From Deltaproteobacteria bacterium (lineage in GTDB: Bacteria > Desulfobacterota > Dissulfuribacteria > Dissulfuribacterales > JALVPX01): a DNA stretch of 33,055 nucleotides. The first letter of the stretch is position 1. Each line of letters begins with the position of its first letter. The DNA is taken from contig JALVPX010000164.1 of NCBI GenBank assembly GCA_027031565.1, positions 1 to 33,055 of the forward strand, given 5' to 3'. This document shows, in pieces, positions 16,401-24,994 of this stretch. Position numbers and translations under genes: made by a program. The notes under the pieces were generated by a model. That model was not told where the DNA came from. It worked only from the letters and a program-made list of their open reading frames with translations, and did not search any database.

Positions 16401-18059
16401 ATGCGCAGTGACAGGATGAAAAAGGGTGTAGAAAGGGCCCCTCACCGCTCCCTAATGAAGGCCATGGGTTTCACAGACGAGGAGATCTCGAGACCCATAA
16501 TAGGGGTCGCCAACTCTTTTAACGAGGTTATTCCAGGTCATATCCACTTGAGGCAGGTAGTGGATGCAGTCAAGGCAGGAATCAGGATGGCCGGGGGCAC
16601 ACCTATGGAATTCGGCGGGATCGGCGTCTGCGACGGCATTGCCATGAACCATCTTGGCATGCGGTACTCCCTTGCCAGCCGTGAATTGATTGCCGATTCT
16701 GTAGAGGTTATGGCACAGGCCCATCCCTTCGACGGCCTCGTCCTTGTTCCCAACTGCGACAAGATCACCCCTGGCATGGTGATGGCCATGCTGCGCATGA
16801 ATATTCCTGCAATCGTCATCTCAGGCGGCCCAATGCTGACCGGCAATTGGCATGGCAAAAAGGTTAACCTCATTACGGTCTTTGAAGGAATCGGCAAGGT
16901 AAAGACAGGGGAGATGAGCAAAGAGGACTTACAGGAGCTCGAGTCTGAGGCGTGCCCTACCTGCGGTTCCTGCGCAGGCATGTTCACCGCCAACTCCATG
17001 AACTGTCTCACAGAGGCCATAGGCCTGGCGCTGCCTGGCAATGGAACCATACCCGCGGTTTCTGCTTCAAGGATAAGGCTTGCCAAAGAGGCCGGCATGA
17101 AGATTATGGAACTGGTAGAGAAGGATATAAAACCCCGGGACGTAGCTACGCTCGATGCCTTTAAAAATGCAATTGCCGTGGACATGGCCCTTGGATGTTC
17201 CACCAACACGGTGCTCCATGTTCCGGCGATTGCCCATGAGGCCGAAGTGGAACTCCCGCTGGAATTGTTCAACGAAATCAGTCTCAAAACCCCCCACCTC
17301 TGCAACCTCATTCCTGCAGGGCCGCACAGTCTTTATGATCTGCACCTTGCTGGCGGAATTCAGGCCATCTTAAAGGAATTATCTTCTATCGGCGTGATTA
17401 ACGATTCATGCCTTACAGTCACTGGTGAAAGCGTTGGTGAAAACTTTAAAGGTGCCAGGGTGACTGATACCGAAGTCATAAGGCCCGTGACCGATCCCTA
17501 CCATAAGGAGGGAGGTATCGCCATATTGTACGGCAACCTGGCACCGGAGGGGGCGGTGGTGAAGCAGTCCGCTGTTGCCCCCCAGATGCTGGTCCATTCC
17601 GGGCCTGCGCGCATCTTTGAGTCCGAAGACGAGGCTTACAGTGCCATTCTGGCAGGAAAGATAAAGGAAGGCGATGTGGTGGTCATACGTTACGAAGGGC
17701 CTAAAGGAGGTCCAGGGATGCCGGAGATGCTTTCACCCACATCTGCAATCGTAGGCATGGGCCTTGGAGCAAAGGTTGCGCTCATAACCGATGGCCGCTT
17801 CAGCGGCGGAACCCAGGGGGCTGCCATAGGTCATGTCTCCCCAGAGGCTGCAGAAGGAGGGCCGATTGCCCTTGCAAGAGAAGGCGACACCATAAAGATC
17901 GACATCCCTTCCAGGAAGATCGAACTGGATATTTCAGAAGAGGAGTTTGAAAAAAGAAGGGCCGAATGGGTGGCACCTGAACCAAAGATCAAGACAGGCT
18001 ACCTGGCAAGATATGCGAGACTGGTAACTAGCGGCGCAAAAGGGGCAGTACTGAAATGA
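16401..18059 (+). CDS. ilvD: Dihydroxy-acid dehydratase
   Basis: Iron-sulfur enzyme that dehydrates 2,3-dihydroxy-isovalerate and its methyl homologue to the keto acids of valine and isoleucine. Family motifs: GVCDGIAMNHLGMRYSL (Cys77), VPNCDKITPGMVMA (Cys119), CPTCGSCAGMFTANSMNC (Cys191), LPGNGT and DGRFSGGTQG. The three cysteines named are the conserved cluster ligands. Length 552 is normal. ATG start with GAGG upstream. Its stop overlaps the start of the DsrE-like gene by 4 bases (ATGA), so that gene is translationally coupled to it. Confidence 0.96.
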   Translation: MRSDRMKKGVERAPHRSLMKAMGFTDEEISRPIIGVANSFNEVIPGHIHLRQVVDAVKAGIRMAGGTPMEFGGIGVCDGIAMNHLGMRYSLASRELIADSVEVMAQAHPFDGLVLVPNCDKITPGMVMAMLRMNIPAIVISGGPMLTGNWHGKKVNLITVFEGIGKVKTGEMSKEDLQELESEACPTCGSCAGMFTANSMNCLTEAIGLALPGNGTIPAVSASRIRLAKEAGMKIMELVEKDIKPRDVATLDAFKNAIAVDMALGCSTNTVLHVPAIAHEAEVELPLELFNEISLKTPHLCNLIPAGPHSLYDLHLAGGIQAILKELSSIGVINDSCLTVTGESVGENFKGARVTDTEVIRPVTDPYHKEGGIAILYGNLAPEGAVVKQSAVAPQMLVHSGPARIFESEDEAYSAILAGKIKEGDVVVIRYEGPKGGPGMPEMLSPTSAIVGMGLGAKVALITDGRFSGGTQGAAIGHVSPEAAEGGPIALAREGDTIKIDIPSRKIELDISEEEFEKRRAEWVAPEPKIKTGYLARYARLVTSGAKGAVLK

Positions 18060-18403
18060 GTGAAATCAAACTCTTGATCCATATTGCCTCCAGCAGCCGC
18101 TGGGACATTGCTGCAAAGAACGGCGTAAATTTCCTTAGAAGCGGGAAGAAAGGCGACAGGCTTTGGGTCAGATTGGTGGCAAACGGCGATGCAGTAACCA
18201 GGTGCATAAAATGCGACCGGCCTCTATTTGACAAGTTGAAACAGATTGTGCTTGATGGAGGAGAGATTTTCCTGTGCGAAAACTCTTTAAGGGATAACGA
18301 GATCAAGAGGGAGCGGTTGCCGGATATTTTCAATACTGTTCCGGCAGCCATACGCGTATTGGCGGAGTGGCAGCAGCAGGGTTGGGCATACGTGAGGCCT
18401 TAG
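18056..18403 (+). CDS. DsrE-like small protein
   Basis: A 115-residue protein with the alpha/beta pattern of the DsrE/YchN superfamily: an N-terminal LLIHIASSSRW strand-loop, WVRLVANGDAV, the segment LDGGEIFLCENSL with Cys94 at a position where sulfur-carrier members have their active cysteine, and a C-terminal VPAAIRVLAEWQQQGW. Two more cysteines occur as CIKC (residues 50-53). The start overlaps the ilvD stop by 4 bases. Relatives act in persulfide relay or have no known role; pairing with ilvD gives no clear clue. The stop overlaps the convergent gene by 4 bases. Confidence 0.6.
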   Translation: MSEIKLLIHIASSSRWDIAAKNGVNFLRSGKKGDRLWVRLVANGDAVTRCIKCDRPLFDKLKQIVLDGGEIFLCENSLRDNEIKRERLPDIFNTVPAAIRVLAEWQQQGWAYVRP

Positions 18404-18720
18404 CCCGTTTCCTGAACACGGTCTTCTGGAAACCAGGTGAGGTGCCAAAAGCGGTAAAATTCTGAAGCCGTGATGTAATCGTAGGGCACGCCAACCTTGT
18501 CGCAAAACTCGTAGAGGGGAGCCTTTTCCCCACAGATGACATGGTATGACTGGCGCCTGCGGGAATGGTAATTTTCATGTATGGCAATTCGTCCTCGTTC
18601 TGCCCACGCAACTGCCTGGGGAATCGCGTGCAGCGTAACGCAACGCACGCCAAAGTCCTCCGCCAGCGGCTCAATAATATGGTCTATTTTTGGTAGTGGC
18701 TTCTTTTTTCTTCTGGCCAC
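18400..18720 (-). CDS. Conserved-looking hypothetical protein (106 aa)
   Basis: Not recognised. A 106-residue soluble basic-to-neutral protein starting MARRKKKPLPK, with no signal peptide or membrane segment. The middle is rich in His, Tyr and Arg (IAIHENYHSRRRQSYHVICG), and three cysteines are spread along it. GTG start with AGGAT about 7 bases upstream, which supports translation. It is convergent with the DsrE-like gene with a 4-base overlap of stop codons and divergent from hisB. Confidence 0.6.
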   Translation of the reverse strand: MARRKKKPLPKIDHIIEPLAEDFGVRCVTLHAIPQAVAWAERGRIAIHENYHSRRRQSYHVICGEKAPLYEFCDKVGVPYDYITASEFYRFWHLTWFPEDRVQETG

Positions 18721-18859
18721 GAAAGTATCCTGACAATTGTTTTTTTGGGGGCCGGGCTCTTATTTAATTTTGATTCAAACTGGCATCCTGGCCTCAAAAG
18801 ACTGATCGGCTTCAAGCCTCATATGCTTAAACGAAAATTGAAGATTGGAGGGCAACATC

Positions 18860-19450
18860 GTGAAAAGACATGCAGAAATACACAGAGAGACCAGGGAGAC
18901 CAATATCAAGGTTGAGCTCACTATAGATGGAAAGGGCAAGGTAAAAATAGAAACCGGCATTGGGTTCCTGGACCACATGCTCACCCTTTTTGCCGCACAC
19001 GGCTTCTTCGACCTTCATATATCTGCAAAAGGGGATCTTCACATCGACGCCCATCACACAGTCGAAGATATTGGAATATGCCTTGGCAAGGCCTTTTCCC
19101 AAGCACTGGGCCAGTTCAAGGGTATTGCACGCTATGGTTTTTACCTCCTGCCCATGGAGGAAAGCCTTGCACAAGTTGCCCTGGATATGTGCAAGAGGCC
19201 CTTTCTAATATTCAACGCCCAATTTCCATCTGAAAAAATAGGGGAGTTCGACGCAGAACTGCTGGAGGAATTTCTGCGGGCCTTTGCATTCAATGCTGGC
19301 ATCACGCTCCATGTTAATGTAATTTATGGTAGGAACAGTCATCACATGGCAGAAGCCATTTTCAAGGGATTGGGAAGGGCCATGGATATGGCCACCCGGT
19401 TTGACACCCGTCTGGAAGGCTCGACAATGTCAACCAAGGGAGTTTTATAG
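18860..19450 (+). CDS. hisB: Imidazoleglycerol-phosphate dehydratase
   Basis: Manganese enzyme for the sixth step of histidine synthesis. The metal-binding repeats are GFLDHMLTLFAAHG, DAHHTVEDIG, and the mirror copies FLRAFAFNAGITLHV and GRNSHHMAEAIFKGLGRA. It is monofunctional (196 residues, no N-terminal phosphatase domain). The GTG at 18860 is chosen because GGAGGG lies 7 bases before it; a TTG at 18845 overlaps that site. It starts a plus-strand run whose other genes are not histidine genes, so his genes are scattered in this genome. Confidence 0.95.
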   Translation: MKRHAEIHRETRETNIKVELTIDGKGKVKIETGIGFLDHMLTLFAAHGFFDLHISAKGDLHIDAHHTVEDIGICLGKAFSQALGQFKGIARYGFYLLPMEESLAQVALDMCKRPFLIFNAQFPSEKIGEFDAELLEEFLRAFAFNAGITLHVNVIYGRNSHHMAEAIFKGLGRAMDMATRFDTRLEGSTMSTKGVL

Positions 19451-20139
19451 TGCTTATCAAATCACATAACAAGCTATCCTCGATATTGCTCTTTCTGGTC
19501 ATAACTGCCTCATTGAATGCATGCACCCTGTTCAAGACAGGGCGGAAGGAAGCAGGTCCGCCCCTGCCGGCGCTGGAAAAGATAGCGGTTCTCCCCATGG
19601 ATCGCGCAAACCTGAAACCACAGCCTGGGGAGACGACCTGCGCCCTGAGTGATACCTTTTATGAGGCCAGCGATGTTTCAATCGACGCAGCCCGCAAAGT
19701 AACCAGGTTGCTGCTGCAAGGGCTTAAGGATGATCCGCGTTTTGTCCCTGTAGAAGAGGCAAGGTGCGTGAGTTTTTTGAGCAGAATGCTTATTTCAGAA
19801 CCCAATGCCCCTCAACTGCGGCTCATACAGGCCCTTGGCCAAGAACTGGGGGTGGAAGGTGTGCTGTATGGAAAATTGTTCAGATTTGAAGAACGCATTG
19901 GAGGGCCTTATGGAGTGGAACGCCCTGCATCGGTGACCTTCACCCTTTATCTGATAAGAACCAGCGATGGGGCAGTGCTCTGGCGCTACGCCTTCAGTGA
20001 AACCCAGCAGCCTCTTACGGAAAACCTGTTCAAGGCCAGGCTATATAGAAAAACTGGAATGAGATGGCTAACTGCAGAAGAACTTGCAAGAATCGGCATT
20101 GAACAGGCACTAAAAGACCTTAAGACACGAATCCGTTAG
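19450..20139 (+). CDS. Predicted outer-membrane lipoprotein of unknown function
   Basis: A 229-residue protein with a signal sequence ending in a lipobox-like SLNAC (Cys25). The remainder is a compact alpha/beta domain: IAVLPMDRANL, then VTRLLLQGLKDDPRFVPVE, LGQELGVEGVLYGKLFRFE and ASVTFTLYLIRTSDGAVLWRYAF. This order (small-number strand, ageing-loop helix, 'VDGVLYG..' strand, 'DGA.LW' strand) resembles TolB-N/GNA1162-type lipoproteins with a nucleotide-free Rossmann-like fold. The GTG start overlaps the hisB stop by 1 base, with AAGGGAG upstream, so it is coupled to hisB. Function cannot be named. Confidence 0.72.
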   Translation: MLIKSHNKLSSILLFLVITASLNACTLFKTGRKEAGPPLPALEKIAVLPMDRANLKPQPGETTCALSDTFYEASDVSIDAARKVTRLLLQGLKDDPRFVPVEEARCVSFLSRMLISEPNAPQLRLIQALGQELGVEGVLYGKLFRFEERIGGPYGVERPASVTFTLYLIRTSDGAVLWRYAFSETQQPLTENLFKARLYRKTGMRWLTAEELARIGIEQALKDLKTRIR

Positions 20140-20151
20140 AAAGCGAATCAT

Positions 20152-22179
20152 ATGGACATAGCACCTGGCCAAGTCGTTGAATTCTTGGACAGCCAGCGTT
20201 TTGTATGTGCTGTCTGCCTGGGCAGAAAGGGAAACAGATACCATCTACTCACCCATCTTGGGCGCGAAATCAATATACCATCTGCCAGGATTCTGCACGT
20301 ATCACCCAGTCCCTTTGGAATTGAACTTCCTAGCAGGGAAGAGATGCTAAAGACGCTCCAATCCATTCAAAAGATCAGGGAGGAGCTGGCTGAAAAGATC
20401 AATCTGGAGGAGTTGTGGGAACTCGTTCAAGGGGAGCATTATGCATGGCTTCCCAAGGATCTGGCGCAACTTGCATTCACAGGAGAGACCACCCCTGATC
20501 ACGAGGCCGCCCTTATACGGGCAGTGATTGAAGAGAGGACCCACTTCAAGTACAGGGAAGGCAATATCATAGTTCAGACCCCGGAGGCCGTGGAAAAACT
20601 CGTGGCCCAAAGGGCAAAGGAGCAGGAAAAACTGAAACGGCTGGCCGCAGGAAGCTACTGGATACAAGACCTTTGGAGCCAGGAGGAAGAGAAAAAGGCA
20701 AAGGCTGTAAGCAAGTTGGACGATGAGGATATCTCCTATTGGACAAAGGCCATCCAGGATTTCTGCATAAGGGGAGACGATTCGGAACATGCCCCAGCGG
20801 TCCGCTCCCTCTTTCGCCAAACCGGTAAGCTAAGCCCCACAGCGCCTTTTCAGACCATGGTGCTGGCCGGCATATGGCATCCTGACCAGAACCTCGAAGT
20901 CTTGCGCCACGGCCTCAGCAAGGATTTTCCAAAGGAGGTGCTTGAACAGGCAGAGGAGCTTGCAAAGATTGAAATCAGCCCAGAAGAGGGGCGGCAGGAT
21001 CTCACCGACCTGCATCTTGTCACCATAGATGCCCCTGAGAGTCTTGATCTGGACGACGCACTCCATTTCAGGGAGCTTGAAAACGGCAATTATGAACTTG
21101 GCATCCACATAACAGATATTGGCGAACTCATTAAACCCGGGACCCCACTATTTGAAGAGGCCATTACAAGGGCCACATCCATCTACCTTCCCGACCTCAA
21201 GATTCCCATGCTGCCTGAAATATTGTCTCAGCAGGCGTGGAGCCTCCACAAGGGCGAAATCAGACGGGGCCTTTCATTCATTACTGAACTTGATAAGACA
21301 GGACGCATCCTCGATTCAAAAATCGTAAGAAGCATCATCAAGGTCAAGGAACGGCTAAGCTACGAGGAGACCGAAGGCCTGGTGGAGAAGGAACACTGGC
21401 TAGCAGTCCTTCACAAACTATGCCTGGAACATCAGGACAGGAGGATTGAAAATGGTGCCTTGCCCATGCCCATACCTGAACTTAATATTATGGTTGACTC
21501 TGAAGGCAGGGTTGAGATAGAGCTTACTCAACCGGGCAAGTCCCGGTTTTTAATTGCTGAATCCATGATAATAGCAAACGAAGTGGCTGCTAAGTTTTTG
21601 AAAAGAAACAAGATACCCGCTCTTTACAGGAGCCAGCCTCCGCCAAGGGAGCAGATCATGAAGGGCGGGGAAACGGATCTTCTTGAGAATCTGCGCCAAA
21701 GAAGGCTGATAAGCCGGGGAATCCTTGGCATGGAGCCTGCTTTTCATTCAGGGCTCGGCCTTGAGGCTTACACCACTGTGACCTCCCCGCTCAGAAGGGC
21801 CCTGGACCTCGTAATGCAGCAGCAGATCAATTCATATATCAGCAAGGGCAAGCCCCTTCATTCAAGGGAAGATATTGAGAAGATCGCCATCTACATTCAG
21901 CAAGGGCTCAACAGTGCCGTAGCAGTCAGACAGGCGCGGGTTCGCTATTGGATTTTGAAACACATTGTTCAGCAAGGAGCTGAAACCCTGCCTGCCTGGA
22001 TATTGGAGATCACACCGCAAAAGGTGCTTGCAGTGCTGGCAGACTATTTACTGACTGTGGAACTGCCTCCCAGGCGGGACAAGAACTATCCAACCGACAG
22101 GCCTGTGGAATTGAAGGTGAGAAAGGTGTCACCCCGGGAAAACATATTAAAAGTTACCTGGGCGGATGATTCTGCATGA
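20152..22179 (+). CDS. RNB-domain exoribonuclease (RNase II/R family)
   Basis: Processive 3'-5' exoribonuclease of the RNase II/R superfamily. The RNB catalytic acidic cluster is complete: Asp293, Asp299, Asp301 and Asp302 in TIDAPESLDLDDALHF. Downstream motifs IHITDIGELI, LPMPIPELN, IAESMIIANEVAAKFL and TSPLRRALDLVMQQQ are typical. The N-terminus has a short SH3/KOW-like domain instead of classical cold-shock domains, then a helical region (about residues 60-270). The C-terminal 60 residues form only a short S1-like tail. The 675-residue layout is that of the RNB proteins seen in Desulfobacterota and cyanobacteria rather than E. coli RNase R. Begins 12 bases after the lipoprotein gene; weak Shine-Dalgarno. 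Confidence 0.88.
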   Translation: MDIAPGQVVEFLDSQRFVCAVCLGRKGNRYHLLTHLGREINIPSARILHVSPSPFGIELPSREEMLKTLQSIQKIREELAEKINLEELWELVQGEHYAWLPKDLAQLAFTGETTPDHEAALIRAVIEERTHFKYREGNIIVQTPEAVEKLVAQRAKEQEKLKRLAAGSYWIQDLWSQEEEKKAKAVSKLDDEDISYWTKAIQDFCIRGDDSEHAPAVRSLFRQTGKLSPTAPFQTMVLAGIWHPDQNLEVLRHGLSKDFPKEVLEQAEELAKIEISPEEGRQDLTDLHLVTIDAPESLDLDDALHFRELENGNYELGIHITDIGELIKPGTPLFEEAITRATSIYLPDLKIPMLPEILSQQAWSLHKGEIRRGLSFITELDKTGRILDSKIVRSIIKVKERLSYEETEGLVEKEHWLAVLHKLCLEHQDRRIENGALPMPIPELNIMVDSEGRVEIELTQPGKSRFLIAESMIIANEVAAKFLKRNKIPALYRSQPPPREQIMKGGETDLLENLRQRRLISRGILGMEPAFHSGLGLEAYTTVTSPLRRALDLVMQQQINSYISKGKPLHSREDIEKIAIYIQQGLNSAVAVRQARVRYWILKHIVQQGAETLPAWILEITPQKVLAVLADYLLTVELPPRRDKNYPTDRPVELKVRKVSPRENILKVTWADDSA

Positions 22180-22201
22180 AATTGTTGAGGGAGATTTTGG
22201 C

Positions 22202-22867
22202 ATGGAGATAAAAAGGAGAATTTTCTGGTGGTCTCTTCTTGTTTTTGCGGCCTTGGCTGCGATTTCAGGAACAGTCGTATATTACAACCCAGAGCTGATG
22301 GAGAAATGGTACGGAATAACCCTTTTGGCAGGTCCGCCTGTAGGCTGGCTGATCTTCCTGGTCGCTGCAACATCGGGCATTCCCTCGCAGCCTCCCAAGG
22401 AGGCCCCGCCTGCTCCATCTGGGGAGGCGGCTGAAGAAGAACGGCCTCCAGAGGCTACCAGGAAGGAAGAAAAGGAATGCGTTCCTGTTGAGGTGGTAGC
22501 GGCTCAAATTCTTGGACTGCTCCAGCGGGAAGGAAGGCTGATTGATTTTCTGCAAGAAGATATTGAGCCCTATGATGACGCCCAGATCGGGGCTGCCGTG
22601 CGCGAAGTGCATAGGGGCTGCCGCAATGCACTCAAGGAGGTGTTCGGCATAGAGCCTGTGATAAACGCCCAGGAAGGCACCGAAGTGGAGATAGACGAAG
22701 ATTTCGATCCATCGCAAATAAAACTCGTTGGAAACGTCTCGGGAACTCCCCCATTCAAGGGTGTGATCAAGCATACCGGATGGAAATTTACCGACATCAA
22801 GCTTCCAAAATGGACAGGCAAGTCAACCACCAATGTATTGGCACCAGCTGAGGTGGAGTTGCAGTGA
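22202..22867 (+). CDS. DUF2760 membrane protein
   Basis: A 221-residue protein with two N-terminal membrane helices (about 6-27 and 37-57), a Pro/Glu-rich linker and a C-terminal DUF2760 domain (about residues 90-220) with AAQILGLLQREGRLIDFL, EDIEPYDDAQIGAAVREVH and IDEDFDPSQIKLVG. The ATG at 22202 has GAGGGAG 8 bases upstream; an ATG at 22166 lies inside the ribonuclease gene and is less likely. Its end overlaps the Hsp70 start by 4 bases (GTGA). DUF2760 proteins are, as I recall, commonly encoded next to Hsp70-family genes, which suggests a membrane partner for the ATPase; no biochemical role is known to me. Confidence 0.85.
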   Translation: MEIKRRIFWWSLLVFAALAAISGTVVYYNPELMEKWYGITLLAGPPVGWLIFLVAATSGIPSQPPKEAPPAPSGEAAEEERPPEATRKEEKECVPVEVVAAQILGLLQREGRLIDFLQEDIEPYDDAQIGAAVREVHRGCRNALKEVFGIEPVINAQEGTEVEIDEDFDPSQIKLVGNVSGTPPFKGVIKHTGWKFTDIKLPKWTGKSTTNVLAPAEVELQ

Positions 22868-24657
22868 GCAGGTTCCTGATCGGCATAGACTTGGGCACCA
22901 CCAACACGGTGCTCTCATACTTGGATACGGAACAGGAAACCAGTGGGGACATAAAGGTGTTTCCGGTTCCCCAGGTCATAGCCCCTGGAGAGGTTGCTGA
23001 ACGCGACCTTCTCCCTTCCTTTATATACATAACCACTGAACATGAAAAAAAGGCTGGTGGCTTGAACTTGCCATGGGATCCATTTGGCGAAAGGGTTGTG
23101 GGCGAATATGCCAGAAGACGCGGAGCTGAAGTTCCTGGCAGACTGGTTGCCTCGGCCAAAAGCTGGTTGTGCCACAAGGGAATCGACAGGACCGCGCCCA
23201 TATTGCCGATTGAGGCACCAGACGACGTGCAGAAACTGTCCCCCATTGCTGCATCGGCAACGTTTCTAAGGCACCTCAAGGCCGCCTGGAATCATACCCT
23301 GGGCAAAGAGACAGGGCAGATGCTGGAAGATCAAGAAATATTCCTCACCATACCAGCTTCCTTCGATGCCGTGGCCAGGGAGCTCACGCTCCAGGCGGCC
23401 AGGAGCGCCGGCCTTGAGAACGTAACCCTGCTTGAAGAGCCTCAGGCCGCGTTCTATGCATGGCTCTATGCAAATCAAGAGAGCTGGAAAGACATCATCA
23501 AGCCAGGTGATCTCGTGCTTGTATGCGATGTCGGCGGTGGAACCACGGACTTCAGCCTCATAAGGGTTACGAGCGAGAACGGCGAACTGGGCCTCAAGCG
23601 CCTTGCAGTTGGAGATCACCTGCTGCTTGGCGGCGACAACATGGATCTTGCCCTTGCCTATCACATCTCCGAGGAGTTGAAGCAAAAGGGCACCAGGCTT
23701 GACAGGATGCAGTTCCAGGTGCTCATTCATGCAACACGCCTTGCAAAGGAACAGCTTCTTTCAGATGACTCCCTTGAAAAGGCATCGGTTGTGATTCCAG
23801 GCCGTGGAACTGGCTTGGTAGGAGGCATAATAAAAACGGAACTTTCCAGGGAAAGCGTAGACAGGATCCTGGTCCAGGGTTTCTTTCCGCAATGCAGCAA
23901 GGATGAAATGCCTGCCAGAAGGCCCAAGACAGGGCTTCAGGAACTTGGACTGCCCTATGTGGACGACACTGCCGTCACAAGACATCTGGCAGCCTTTCTT
24001 GCTACAAGCCATTCCAGCGAGGGCGAAATGCCCGGAGCCATACTCTTTAACGGCGGGGTCTTCAAGTCCAATCTCCTTAGAACCAGGCTCCTCGAGGTCG
24101 TTGAGAGCTGGAAAGGCGGGCAGGAGACTGGACTCAAGGAACTGACCAATCCAGACATGGATCTTTCTGTCTCGCTTGGGGCCGCCTACTTCGGCCTCGT
24201 GTCAAAGGGAGAGGGGTTGAAAATAAGGGGAGGCATTGCAAGGTCCTACTACATTGGAATCGAGAGCAGCCGCCCAGCCGTTCCAGGCCTTCCGCCAGAA
24301 ATAAAGGCCCTGTGCATAGTGCCTCAGGGCACGGAGGAAGGTAAATCAATCGAAGTGCCTGGAAAGACCTTTGGCCTCATTGTGGGACAGCCCGTGGAAT
24401 TCCTCTTCCTGGCCTCTAGGACGAGGCAGGATGACCAGCCGGGCGACATAATTGATGAGTGGGAAGATTCCATAGAGCAGGTGAGCAAGGTGGAGGCTTC
24501 CATGGAATCAACGGAAATAGAGCCTGGCTCCATGATTCCCGTCCAGATTGAGGCCCAGCTTACAGAGATAGGCACCCTGGCACTCTATTTGGTCTCAAGA
24601 GAACACAATCAGCGATTCAAACTTGAATTCAATGTCAGGGAAACAGGGCAGGCCTAG
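22864..24657 (+). CDS. Hsp70-family (actin-like) ATPase, HscC/YegD-like
   Basis: A 597-residue actin-fold ATPase of the Hsp70 superfamily. Phosphate-1 motif GIDLGTTNTVLSYLD (residues 7-21), phosphate-2 motif VCDVGGGTTDFSLI and adenosine motif LFNGGVFKSNLLRTRL are present, with the Hsp70 helix ELTLQAARSAGLENVTLLEEPQAA. The C-terminal part is short and beta-rich and lacks a recognisable substrate-binding lid or DnaK tail, so it is not DnaK. GTG start coupled to the DUF2760 gene by a 4-base overlap. In related genomes a second, larger Hsp70-like gene often follows; here it does not, and a convergent ferredoxin gene overlaps the stop by 4 bases. Confidence 0.88.
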   Translation: MSRFLIGIDLGTTNTVLSYLDTEQETSGDIKVFPVPQVIAPGEVAERDLLPSFIYITTEHEKKAGGLNLPWDPFGERVVGEYARRRGAEVPGRLVASAKSWLCHKGIDRTAPILPIEAPDDVQKLSPIAASATFLRHLKAAWNHTLGKETGQMLEDQEIFLTIPASFDAVARELTLQAARSAGLENVTLLEEPQAAFYAWLYANQESWKDIIKPGDLVLVCDVGGGTTDFSLIRVTSENGELGLKRLAVGDHLLLGGDNMDLALAYHISEELKQKGTRLDRMQFQVLIHATRLAKEQLLSDDSLEKASVVIPGRGTGLVGGIIKTELSRESVDRILVQGFFPQCSKDEMPARRPKTGLQELGLPYVDDTAVTRHLAAFLATSHSSEGEMPGAILFNGGVFKSNLLRTRLLEVVESWKGGQETGLKELTNPDMDLSVSLGAAYFGLVSKGEGLKIRGGIARSYYIGIESSRPAVPGLPPEIKALCIVPQGTEEGKSIEVPGKTFGLIVGQPVEFLFLASRTRQDDQPGDIIDEWEDSIEQVSKVEASMESTEIEPGSMIPVQIEAQLTEIGTLALYLVSREHNQRFKLEFNVRETGQA

Positions 24658-24872
24658 TCCTCGCCTTCCACGTGTATGCACTTGGTAGGGCACATGACAA
24701 CTGCCATGCGCACTGAATCATCAACCTCCACCACATCCTCTGCCACCTCGGGCATTTGGGTAAACTCGTTCATGGTGAAGGTCTCGGGACTTTCTTCCAT
24801 GCAGGTTCCGCACATCTTGCAATGAAACGTATCTATATATATAGCCCTTTTACTGGTCTCTTTCTTGCCCAT
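24654..24872 (-). CDS. Single-cluster [4Fe-4S] ferredoxin
   Basis: A 72-residue acidic ferredoxin. Cys18, Cys21 and Cys24 (CKMCGTC) with Cys61 (MCPTK) make one [4Fe-4S] site, as in Desulfovibrio gigas-type and Thermotoga-type ferredoxins; the second-cluster cysteines are absent (ESPETF in place of CPE), and Cys65 is extra. The ATG at 24872 is chosen for the GGAGA 8 bases upstream and because the family starts close to this point; an in-frame extension to 24998 would overlap the clc stop and has no homology I recognise. Soluble low-potential electron carrier; partner unknown. Its stop overlaps that of the Hsp70 gene by 4 bases. Confidence 0.9.
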   Translation of the reverse strand: MGKKETSKRAIYIDTFHCKMCGTCMEESPETFTMNEFTQMPEVAEDVVEVDDSVRMAVVMCPTKCIHVEGED

Positions 24873-24994
24873 CAAAATTTCTCCGAATGGATAAGGTCCA
24901 AAAGCCGTTCCACTAAGATACCCGCCGATTGCCTGAAAGACAATCCCGTACCTTTGCAATTTCAGCACACTGCCATACAGGAATCGCCTATTGC

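Noticed and set aside
16538..17311. 257-codon minus-strand open frame
   Set aside because: Antisense to ilvD, Ser/Thr/Pro-rich low-complexity shadow.
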